This document shows, piece by piece, positions 1 to 5,526 of a stretch of DNA of 9,239 bases. Within the stretch, counting starts at the first letter, position 1; each line of letters starts with the position of its first letter. The stretch covers positions 1-9,239 of the forward strand of contig VAYK01000020.1 of assembly GCA_005884985.1 (NCBI GenBank), written 5' to 3'. Made by a program: the position numbers and the translations under genes. This DNA is from Actinomycetota bacterium. GTDB lineage: Bacteria > Actinomycetota > Thermoleophilia > Solirubrobacterales > 70-9. The notes beneath the pieces were generated by a model that did no database searches, had not been told where the DNA came from, and saw only the letters and a list, made by a program, of their open reading frames with translations.

Positions 1-556
1 CGCGATTGGAGCGTTGTAGGACCGACGGATCGCCGGGCCAGGGCGTGAGCGCGACGAGCGCTACCTCGAGGCCGACGGCTCTCGCCGCCTCGATCGTGAG
101 CAGCGTGTGGTTGATCGTCCCCAGCCCGGGGCCGGCCGCGATTACAACCGGCAGGCCCAGCTCGCGAGCGAAGTCACGAACCAGGTAACCGAGTGTCAGC
201 GGCACCAGCAGTCCGCCCACCCCTTCGCAGACGAGGTAGTCGGCCCCCGTGGCGGCGCCGCGGGCGGCCCGCACCAGCCGCGCGGGCTCGATCCCCTCGC
301 CGGCCAGCTCGGCGGCGAGGTGGGGGGACACGGGCGGGCCATAACGGTAAGGCGCGATCGCGTCGTCCGGCTGGGCCGAGCCAGCCGCGCGGCGTAACAA
401 GGCATGGTCCGGCTCGCCACGGCCGTCGAGGCCACTGACCGCCGGCTTGAATACCGCGACCCGGGCGCCGGCGGCGACGAGCGACCGCGCGATCACCGCG
501 GCCACCACCGTCTTCCCGACCTCGGTGCCCGTGCCGGTGACGAAGAAGCCCCGCAC
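1..556 (-). CDS. bioD: Dethiobiotin synthetase BioD, C-terminus cut by window edge
   Basis: ATP-dependent dethiobiotin synthetase, which closes the ureido ring of dethiobiotin from 7,8-diaminopelargonate and CO2; cytoplasmic, penultimate step of biotin synthesis. I translated it from a GTG at 556; 185 residues are visible and the reading frame stays open to the left edge. The P-loop GTGTEVGKT is at residues 8-16, followed by Lys37-Pro and Ser41 (KPAVSG), PVSPHLAAE at 75-83, the metal/ATP segment EGVGG at 111-115, GTINHTLLT at 146-154, and the nucleotide-base segment ending in SNR at 183-185. Family members are usually about 220-230 aa, so roughly 40 residues are missing. It starts 7 nt after the bioF stop and is almost certainly co-transcribed with it. 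No convincing Shine-Dalgarno precedes the GTG, so translational coupling to bioF is likely. The start codon is the least certain point; family identity is clear. Confidence 0.93.
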   Translation of the reverse strand, partial: MRGFFVTGTGTEVGKTVVAAVIARSLVAAGARVAVFKPAVSGLDGRGEPDHALLRRAAGSAQPDDAIAPYRYGPPVSPHLAAELAGEGIEPARLVRAARGAATGADYLVCEGVGGLLVPLTLGYLVRDFARELGLPVVIAAGPGLGTINHTLLTIEAARAVGLEVALVALTPWPGDPSVLQRSNR

Positions 557-563
557 CCAGGAG

Positions 564-1781
564 CTAGGCGGCGCGCCGCAGTCGCGAGACCGGTGAAATT
601 CGCTGCTCCGACCCCCGGGCGACGATGTCGAGCTCCTCGGCCGCCTGCCCGATCACGGCCGCCGCCGCGCAGAGCTCGTCGGCTCTGTGGTTGGCCATCA
701 CCGAGAGGCGAAGCCGCGAGGTCCCCTCGGGCACGGTCGGCGGCCGGATCGCCTGAGCGAACACGTGGCCCTCGAGCGCCCGCTCGCAGAGCGCCGTCGC
801 CGGCCTCGCGTCCCCGACGACCACCGGGACGATCTGGGTGCGCGATGCGCCGACGTCGAGCCCCTGGCCGGCGAGGGCATCCCGCAGGATGGCGCCGTTG
901 CGCCGCAGCTGCTCGACCATTCCGGGCTGCCCGTCGAGCAGGCTGAGCGCGGCGAGCGCCGCGCCGATCGTGGGAGGGGGGAGGGCCGTGGAGAAGATGA
1001 ACGGTCGCGCGGTGTTGATCAAGAGATCGACGACCTTCGCGCTCGCGCAGACATAGGCGCCGTAGCTCCCCAGCGTCTTCCCGAGCGTGCCGACGACTAC
1101 GTCCACCTCGCCGGACAGTCCGGCCTCGGCGACGGCCCCACGCCCGCCCGGGCCCAGCGCGCCCGTCGCGTGCGCCTCGTCGACCATCAGGCGGCAGCCG
1201 TGGCGGCGCGCGAGGTCGAGCAGCTCGGCGATCGGGGCGACGTCGCCATCCATCGAGAAGACGGCGTCCGTGACGATCAGGGCGCCCTCGCCGCCCGCCT
1301 TGCGCAGCCCCCAGGACAGGTGCTCGAGATCGGCGTGACGGTAGATGAAGCGCTCGGCGTGAGAGATCCGGCAGCCGTCGATGATGCTCGCGTGGTTGAG
1401 CTCGTCGGAGAACACCCGCTCGCCGCGGCCGGCCAGCACTGCGATCGTTCCGAGATTGGCGAGGTAGCCCGATCCGAACAGCAGCGCCGCCTCGTAGCCC
1501 GAGAACGCGGCGAGCCGCTCCTCCAGCTTGCCGTGCAGGGACATGTTCCCCGAGACCAGGCGGGAGGCGCCGGCGCCGGCGCCGAACCGCTCCGCTGCGT
1601 CCGCGGCGGCCTGGCGGACGCGGGGATGGTCGGCGAGGCCCAGGTAGTTGTTGGAGCACACCAAGAGGACCTCGGCGCCGTCGAGCGTCACGCGCGGCCC
1701 CTGCGGGCTCTCGATCAGCCTCAGGCGCCGATACAGCCCCGCCCGGCGAAGGTCCTCGAGGCGGTCGGCGACGTCGCTCAC
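564..1781 (-). CDS. bioF: 8-amino-7-oxononanoate synthase BioF
   Basis: PLP-dependent alpha-oxoamine synthase (405 aa) that condenses pimeloyl-thioester with alanine to 8-amino-7-oxononanoate, the first committed step of the biotin ring pathway. Seen: SNNYLGLADHP at 43-53, the glycine-rich GSGYLAN at 103-109, the HASIIDG segment at 130-136 with the His that stacks on PLP, DEAHATG at 201-207 with the Asp for the pyridine nitrogen, the PLP lysine Lys235 in GTLGKTLGSYGAY, and the C-terminal PPTVPEGTSRLR at 347-358. Length is slightly above the usual ~385-395 aa because of a short basic tail. The GTG start at 1781 is 7 nt after the bioB stop; the bases just before it read TCCTCC, so there is no ordinary ribosome site and coupling to bioB is inferred. 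Related enzymes (2-amino-3-ketobutyrate CoA ligase, ALA synthase) share the fold, but the bio context settles the call. Confidence 0.96.
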   Translation of the reverse strand: MSDVADRLEDLRRAGLYRRLRLIESPQGPRVTLDGAEVLLVCSNNYLGLADHPRVRQAAADAAERFGAGAGASRLVSGNMSLHGKLEERLAAFSGYEAALLFGSGYLANLGTIAVLAGRGERVFSDELNHASIIDGCRISHAERFIYRHADLEHLSWGLRKAGGEGALIVTDAVFSMDGDVAPIAELLDLARRHGCRLMVDEAHATGALGPGGRGAVAEAGLSGEVDVVVGTLGKTLGSYGAYVCASAKVVDLLINTARPFIFSTALPPPTIGAALAALSLLDGQPGMVEQLRRNGAILRDALAGQGLDVGASRTQIVPVVVGDARPATALCERALEGHVFAQAIRPPTVPEGTSRLRLSVMANHRADELCAAAAVIGQAAEELDIVARGSEQRISPVSRLRRAA

Positions 1782-1788
1782 GGAGGAC

Positions 1789-2925
1789 CTAGTCCCCCCA
1801 GCCCGCCGGCTCAGGGTACGGGGGCGGCTTGCGCTTCTGCTTGACCACGCGGAGCTGCGTCGACGGGTCCCAGAAGTTGGCCTCGGTCTGGCGGTCGATC
1901 AGCTCCTCGATCGGGTTCGGGGGCGGTTCGCCCTCGAGCCAGCCGGAACGGTTGTCGGGCCGGGGGTTGGCGCCGTTGTCGGACTGTCGCGCCACGTTCA
2001 ACCCCAGCTCCTCGAACATCGCCCGGTCGTCCTCGGGCTCGGCGCCCAGGGTGGTCAGGAAGTTCCCCATCATCACCCCGTTGAGGCCTGCCTTGACGGC
2101 CAGGGGCTGCAGCTCGTGCAGATTCTCGACCCGCCCGCCGCAGAGGCGGAACAGCGCGTCCGGGAGGACGAGCCGGAAGATCGCCACCCACTTGACGACC
2201 TCCCACGGGTCCATTAGCGGCCGGTCGCCGAACTTGGTCCCGGGCCTCGGGTTGAGCAGGTTGATCGGCACCGACGTGGGATCGATCTCGGCCAGCTCGA
2301 AGGCCATCTCGACCCGCTGGCGCGGCGACTCGCCGAGGTTGAGGATCCCCCCGACGCAGGTCTCGAGCCCCGCCTCCTTGACCGCGTCGATCGTGCGCGT
2401 GCGGCCCTCGTAGCGGACCGTGGTCGTCACCTCCGGGTAGTAGGAGCGCGAGGTCTCGACGTTGTGGTGGACTCGCTGCACGCCCGCGTCGGCGAGCCGC
2501 TTGGCGCGATCGGCCGAGATGTGGCCGATCGACGCGCAGCGCTTCAGGTTGGTGTGCTCGGCGACCAGCCGCGCGCCATCGACGATCTTCTCGAAGTCGC
2601 GCTTCGACAGCCCCTGCCCCTGCGTGACCATGCAGAACCGGTGGGCTCCCGCCGCCTCGGCCGCCTTGGCGTGTTCGAGGATCTGCTCGGGGCCCATCAT
2701 CGCGTGCATCGGCGTGTCCGCCTCGGCGTAGCGCGACTGGGCGCAGAAGCCGCAGTCCTCTGCGCAGCCCCCCGACTTGGCGTTGACGAGCGAGCACATG
2801 TCCGTCGACTCGCCGAATCGTTCCCTGCGCACCTCCCAGGCGCGCTCGACGAGCTGGATGATGTCGTCGCGCTCGGAGATCTGGGCCAGCTGCATGGCCT
2901 CGTCGAAGGTGATCAGTGGTGGCAT
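1789..2925 (-). CDS. bioB: Biotin synthase BioB (radical SAM)
   Basis: Radical SAM enzyme (378 aa) that inserts sulfur into dethiobiotin to make biotin. The 4Fe-4S cluster motif CAEDCGFC has cysteines at 54, 58 and 61. The ligands of the sacrificial 2Fe-2S cluster are all in place: Cys98 (HRFCMV), Cys130 (LKRCASIG), Cys190 (LETCVGG) and Arg260 (ALFRLCGG). Also present are HHNVETS at 153-159 and NLLNPRPGT at 222-230. I chose the ATG at 2925 because homology begins there with MPPLITFDEA; the open frame continues 69 codons further upstream, but that part is low-complexity and unlike BioB. The protein is about 30 residues longer than E. coli BioB (346 aa), ending in a Pro-rich, charged tail after residue 330. 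It leads the bioB-bioF-bioD operon. No clear Shine-Dalgarno is seen. Confidence 0.96.
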   Translation of the reverse strand: MPPLITFDEAMQLAQISERDDIIQLVERAWEVRRERFGESTDMCSLVNAKSGGCAEDCGFCAQSRYAEADTPMHAMMGPEQILEHAKAAEAAGAHRFCMVTQGQGLSKRDFEKIVDGARLVAEHTNLKRCASIGHISADRAKRLADAGVQRVHHNVETSRSYYPEVTTTVRYEGRTRTIDAVKEAGLETCVGGILNLGESPRQRVEMAFELAEIDPTSVPINLLNPRPGTKFGDRPLMDPWEVVKWVAIFRLVLPDALFRLCGGRVENLHELQPLAVKAGLNGVMMGNFLTTLGAEPEDDRAMFEELGLNVARQSDNGANPRPDNRSGWLEGEPPPNPIEELIDRQTEANFWDPSTQLRVVKQKRKPPPYPEPAGWGD

Positions 2926-2951
2926 CGGACGCCCATCGCCAGCAGATGGCA

Positions 2952-2978
2952 AGGCTAGGCGGCGCCCCGGACGGCCAA
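2952..2978 (-). promoter_or_regulatory. Possible weak promoter for bioBFD
   Basis: On the minus strand a TTGGCC box (2978-2973) is followed after 15 bp by TAGCCT (2957-2952), which fits the TANNNT form of a -10 box. Initiation about 7 nt downstream would give a leader of about 20 nt before the bioB ATG at 2925. The spacer is short and the -35 match is poor, so this is tentative. I found no recognisable BirA or BioQ operator palindrome nearby. Confidence 0.25.
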
Positions 2979-3007
2979 CTCGAGCGGGGGGGACCGATGC
3001 CAGTGAC

Positions 3008-3232
3008 TTGAGCGCCGGGCGGCTGGCCGGCGAGCGGCTGGTGGCCGGCTTCGATGGCCCGCGGACGCCGCGCGCTGTCAAGCAGATGATCCGCGACGGG
3101 CAGCTGGCCGGCCTGATCCTGTTCTCCGACAACCTCCCGAGCCGCGATCACGCCCGCCGGCTGATCCGCCGCCTGCAGACGATCCACCGACCCAAGGGCC
3201 TGAGCGATCCCCTGCTGGTGATGGAGCTTCGG
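3008..3232 (+). pseudogene. N-terminal remnant of a family 3 glycoside hydrolase
   Basis: The plus-strand frame from a TTG at 3008 reads about 75 residues that look like the N-terminal part of a GH3 beta-N-acetylhexosaminidase (NagZ-like): RLAGERLVAGFDG near the start, then QLAGLILFSDNLPSR, then LIRRLQTIHRP and DPLLVM. In the family this last segment runs straight into the DQEGG substrate-binding signature. Here the frame instead reads ELRRQAATTSS, while a shifted frame from 3231 gives GGKPRRPRAP, faintly like the expected sequence after that signature. The catalytic barrel is missing: only ~75 bp remain before the convergent crotonase gene stops at 3309. The same frame stays open to 3355 but the late part has no family resemblance. 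I infer a truncated, frameshifted relic. It sits on the strand opposite to the flanking biotin-related genes. Family assignment is by pattern memory and moderately sure. Confidence 0.5.
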
Positions 3233-3308
3233 AGGCAAGCCGCGACGACCTCGAGCACCGCGCCCCGCCACAACGGTCGCCACCGCTGCGCCCGCGTCCC
3301 TTGGCGGT

Positions 3309-4163
3309 TTAACGCCCGTGCCACTCGGGCTTTCGCTTCTCGGCGAAGGCCCTGATGCCCTCGCGGAAGTCCGCGGAGCTGAAGCACGAGCGCCGCAGCT
3401 CGATCAGCTCACGCTCCTGCTCCGGAGTGAGGCGCGCATAGGAGTTGAGAGTCTCGATCGCTTGCTTGTTTCCGCGCAGGGAGAGGGGGGCATTGGCGGC
3501 GACCTCGGAGGCCAGCTCGAGGGCGGTCTCGTCGAGCTTCTCGTCCAGGACGGTGTCGTGCACGAGTCCGATCGCCATCGCCCGCGGGGCGCTCAGGCTG
3601 CGGCCCGTCAGGAACAGCTCCTTGGTCCGCGCGACGCCGACCACGTCGATGAACCTCTGCAGGCCCGTGTGCCCGTAGATCAGCCCGAGCTTCGCCGGAG
3701 GCATGCCGAGCTTGGCACCCATGGCGCACAGTCGCAGGTCGCATCGGATCGCGAGCTCAAGGCCACCCCCGAGGCAGTGCCCGTTGATCGCGGCGAGCAC
3801 CGGATAGGGGTGGGCGCTCACCGCGTCCATCGCGGCGTGGAAGGGATGGGCGACGAGGGCCTCCGCCTCGTCGGCGAAGGTCTCCTCCGGGATGCCGGCG
3901 ATGTCGTAGCCGGCCGAGAAGACCTCGCCGGTGCCGGTGATCACCACGCAGCGGATCTCGATCCCCCGGTCGAGCTTGGGCAACACCTCGGCGAGCGCGT
4001 TGAGGATCTCGTGGTCGAGGGCGTTGCGCCGCTCGGGATTGGAAATCCTCAACCGGGCCACCGCCTCGGCCGGGTGATCGAGGACCAGCTTCCCCCCGGC
4101 GAGCGACCGAGGCCCGCCGCCTCCTCCGCGCTGGCGTCCGGGGGCGGCGGGGTCGCTGGTCAT
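3309..4163 (-). CDS. Crotonase-superfamily protein, methylmalonyl-CoA decarboxylase-like
   Basis: A 284-aa enoyl-CoA hydratase/isomerase-fold protein expected to act on an acyl-CoA in the cytoplasm. The oxyanion-hole segments are FSAGYDIAG (82-90) and GHCLGGGLELA (128-138). Of the two hydratase acid/base glutamates, the first is present (Glu136), but the second position, E in the usual QPE motif, is Pro156 (GMPPAKLG). Tyr163 in LGLIYGHTG aligns with the active-site tyrosine of E. coli methylmalonyl-CoA decarboxylase (ScpB, LGVPYNLVG). The C-terminal half also resembles ScpB: KELFLTGRSLSAPRAMAIGL (181-200) and a final FAEKRKP. A decarboxylase or other non-hydratase role is therefore my inference; a generic crotonase is the fallback. 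The ATG at 4163 overlaps the stop of the biotinyl protein gene as ATGA. The frame is open far upstream, but that extension is a shadow of other genes. The first ~22 residues are Gly-rich and probably disordered. Confidence 0.85.
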   Translation of the reverse strand: MTSDPAAPGRQRGGGGGPRSLAGGKLVLDHPAEAVARLRISNPERRNALDHEILNALAEVLPKLDRGIEIRCVVITGTGEVFSAGYDIAGIPEETFADEAEALVAHPFHAAMDAVSAHPYPVLAAINGHCLGGGLELAIRCDLRLCAMGAKLGMPPAKLGLIYGHTGLQRFIDVVGVARTKELFLTGRSLSAPRAMAIGLVHDTVLDEKLDETALELASEVAANAPLSLRGNKQAIETLNSYARLTPEQERELIELRRSCFSSADFREGIRAFAEKRKPEWHGR

Positions 4164-4372
4164 CCCAGGACGACGAGGACGTCGCCCTCTTGGACCGACT
4201 GGCCCTCCTCGCAGCGGATCTCGGTCACGGTGCCGGGGTCCTCGGCCTCGACCGGCATCTCCATCTTCATGGACTCGAGGATTACCACCGTGTCGCCCTC
4301 GCCGACCTGATCGCCGACCGCGACCTCCACCTTCCACACGGTTCCGGTGATGTGAGCCTCGACATCCGGCAT
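4160..4372 (-). CDS. Stand-alone biotinyl carrier protein (TB7.3-like)
   Basis: A 70-aa protein consisting only of a biotinyl/lipoyl domain. The biotin acceptor is Lys36 in ESMKME (33-38), the canonical biotinylation motif, with the flanking beta-strand glycines (Gly10, Gly20, Gly25, Gly47, Gly63) at the expected spacing. Size and sequence match the small biotinylated protein TB7.3 of mycobacteria (about 71 aa), which lacks the long N-terminal region of ordinary AccB. It would be biotinylated by BirA and carry carboxyl groups for an acyl-CoA carboxylase or related enzyme; no carboxylase or carboxyltransferase subunit is in this window. I chose the ATG at 4372 over a longer frame from 4429 because domain homology starts there and a TATTCT box lies just upstream. 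Its TGA overlaps the crotonase ATG (ATGA), so the two are co-translated. It reads in the same direction as bioBFD. Confidence 0.93.
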   Translation of the reverse strand: MPDVEAHITGTVWKVEVAVGDQVGEGDTVVILESMKMEMPVEAEDPGTVTEIRCEEGQSVQEGDVLVVLG

Positions 4373-4393
4373 GGCGCGGCAGAATAGCCGTCC
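4373..4393. promoter_or_regulatory. Overlapping divergent -10 boxes between biotinyl and glycosyltransferase genes
   Basis: Only 21 bp separate the ATG at 4372 (minus) from the GTG at 4394 (plus). On the minus strand TATTCT (4386-4381) fits TANNNT and is followed by 8 nt and the ATG, the spacing of a leaderless promoter. On the plus strand CAGAAT (4380-4385) ends exactly 8 nt before the GTG; it is a weaker match (A at position 2, T at position 6). The two boxes overlap almost completely, so this may be a symmetric bidirectional promoter. No Shine-Dalgarno site fits on either side. Confidence 0.5.
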
Positions 4394-5073
4394 GTGAGCG
4401 GCAACCCGGTGGTGATCGTCGCGGCGCACAACGAGGCGGACCGGATTCGGGCCACGCTGGAAGCGTTGGCGAGGGCGTTTCCGGGCGCTCAGATCGTGGT
4501 GGCCGACGACGCCTCGAGCGACGGCACCGGCGAGGTCGCGCTCTTGCGCGGCGCCGAGGTCGTCGGCCGCCGAAAGCCGCGCGGCAAGGGAGGCAACGTG
4601 ACCGCAGCGGTCGAGACCGCGCCAATGACCCCGATCCGCCGACGTTCTTGCTCTGCGACGCCGACCTGGGCGCCTCTGCCCGCGAGCTGCGCGGCTTGGT
4701 GGGGGCGGTGGAGGGCGGCGACTGCGACCTCGCGGTCGCCACCTTCCGCGATCGCGTCGGGGGTGGCTTCGGCATCGCGCTCCGCTTCGCCCGCTGGGCG
4801 ATCGAGCGCCGCTGCGGGTATCGAGCCGAGGCTCCGATCTCCGGTCAGCGGGCCATGCCCGCCCATGTGCTACGGGCAGTGGTGCCGTTTGCCCCCGGCT
4901 ATGGAATGGAGACCGGAATGACGATCGACGCTGTGCGCGCCGGCTACCGGCTGCGCGAGATCGAGCTCGACCTCGAGCATCGCGCCACGGGCCACAGCCT
5001 CGGCGGCTTCCTGCACCGCGCCCGCCAGCTCTTTGACTTTGGGCGCGCCTATGCCTCCAGGCGCGACCGCTAG
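4394..5073 (+). pseudogene. Family 2 glycosyltransferase, interrupted by a one-base frameshift
   Basis: GT-A fold glycosyltransferase gene, about 226 aa if the frame is restored. Frame one (GTG at 4394 to about 4621) gives the nucleotide-sugar binding start: VVIVAAHNEADRI, then VVADDASSDGTGEVA, then KPRGKGGNVTAAVETA. From 4624 the protein continues in another frame: NDPDPPTFLLCDADLGAS, with the metal-binding DAD at 4657-4665, then APISGQRAMP, GYGMETGMTIDA and a basic C-terminus ending at the TAG at 5071. One base appears to be missing around 4621-4624 (GCG CC. AAT). The first frame runs on to 4921 as nonsense. No slippery heptamer is visible, so programmed shifting is unlikely. The second half keeps good conserved motifs, so this could be a recent mutation or a sequencing error. 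Donor and acceptor are unknown; the layout resembles polyprenyl-phosphate or cell-envelope sugar transferases. Confidence 0.8.
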
Positions 5074-5429
5074 CTTCGCTTCGCGTAGTCCCCCAGGTCG
5101 CCGAAGTCGAGCATCACGCACGACTCCTCGCCCACGATCTCGGCGTCGTGGCCGGCCGGAATCGCGAACACGTCGCCGGGCCCGATCTCGGCTTGGGAGC
5201 CGTCGTCCATATAGACCTTCATGCGGCCTGCCATGCAGTAGCCGAGGTGCGAGAACTTGCAGGAGTCGGTTCCGGCGATCGGCTTCACGTTTTCCGACCA
5301 CTTCCAGCCCGGCTCGAAGACCCCCCGGCCGACGACCTTGCCGGCGAGGTTGCAGACGTCGGCCTTGCCCTTTCCGTCAAAGGGACGAGTCTCGTCGGGA
5401 GAGTTGAAGTTCTTGACCACTGTGGGCAT
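5070..5429 (-). CDS. Small single-domain cupin protein
   Basis: A 119-aa protein with one cupin barrel. The first cupin motif region is CKFSHLGYCMAGRMKVYMDDG (57-77) with His61 as a candidate metal ligand; the second is the typical GPGDVFAIPAGHDAEIVG (83-100) with Pro91, Gly93 and His94. It also contains FEPGWKWSENVKPIAGTDS (38-56), a signature I recall from small cupins common in actinobacteria, whose substrate is not known. There are four cysteines (26, 57, 65, 104). The ATG at 5429 is chosen over a longer frame to 5498 because homology begins with MPTVVKNF and the AGAGAGGAA ribosome site is 6 nt upstream. The TAG stop overlaps the stop of the convergent glycosyltransferase gene within one CTAG. 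It may be an enzyme, a sugar- or metabolite-sensing protein, or a stress protein; the sequence does not decide. Confidence 0.88.
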   Translation of the reverse strand: MPTVVKNFNSPDETRPFDGKGKADVCNLAGKVVGRGVFEPGWKWSENVKPIAGTDSCKFSHLGYCMAGRMKVYMDDGSQAEIGPGDVFAIPAGHDAEIVGEESCVMLDFGDLGDYAKRS

Positions 5430-5435
5430 CCGGCG

Positions 5436-5444
5436 TTCCTCTCT
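5436..5444 (-). promoter_or_regulatory. Shine-Dalgarno site of the cupin gene
   Basis: AGAGAGGAA on the minus strand lies 6 nt before the ATG at 5429. It is the only convincing ribosome binding site I see in the window, and it fixes the 119-aa start. Confidence 0.7.
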
Positions 5445-5469
5445 GTCGCTTGACTCCACCCTGCGACCG

Positions 5470-5498
5470 ACCCTAGCGCCCCGCTCGGAGCCTGGCAA
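5470..5498 (-). promoter_or_regulatory. Sigma-70-type promoter for the cupin gene
   Basis: On the minus strand TTGCCA (5498-5493; five of six matches to TTGACA) is separated by exactly 17 bp from TAGGGT (5475-5470). Initiation about 7 nt further on, near 5463, would leave a ~33-nt leader containing the Shine-Dalgarno site. The promoter lies inside the 97-bp divergent gap shared with glpK. Confidence 0.55.
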
Positions 5499-5511
5499 GG
5501 ATGACCGCCAC

Positions 5512-5517
5512 TAGTCT
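5512..5517 (+). promoter_or_regulatory. -10 box just upstream of glpK
   Basis: TAGTCT fits TANNNT and ends 9 nt before the TTG start at 5527. No ribosome site fits between, so a leaderless or near-leaderless transcript is inferred. No good -35 box is visible at 16-18 bp upstream. Confidence 0.45.
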
Positions 5518-5526
5518 TGGCGCCCG

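Larger units (their letters stand above)
2926..3308. other. Intergenic gap between bioB and crotonase gene
   Basis: This 383-bp gap holds no intact gene. It contains the glycoside hydrolase relic (3008-3232) on the plus strand and a possible weak bioB promoter (2952-2978). The last ~75 bp before 3309 contain an imperfect 6-bp inverted repeat (AGCGGT/ACCGTT on the minus strand, loop GGCG) without a following T-tract, which is a poor terminator candidate for the crotonase gene. Confidence 0.6.

Noticed and set aside
687..1844. Long plus-strand open frame of 385 codons opposite bioF
   Set aside because: It lies antisense to a gene with every BioF motif. High GC leaves such frames open, and its residues (many Arg, Ala, Gly, Glu) show no domain.
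2926..3008. BirA- or BioQ-type operator upstream of bioB
   Set aside because: I looked for a matching palindrome and found none.
2926..3132. 69-codon N-terminal extension of BioB
   Set aside because: BioB homology starts at the ATG at 2925; the extension is antisense to the glycosidase relic and unlike any BioB.
3318..4310. Long plus-strand open frame of 330 codons
   Set aside because: It is antisense to the crotonase and biotinyl genes and has no recognisable motif.
4615..4630. Programmed ribosomal frameshift in the glycosyltransferase
   Set aside because: There is no slippery heptamer or evident stimulatory structure at the junction; a missing base is simpler.
4164..4775. Long N-terminal extension of the crotonase
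   Set aside because: It overlaps the biotinyl and glycosyltransferase genes and is Arg/Pro-rich without a domain; the ATGA overlap at 4163 gives a natural start.
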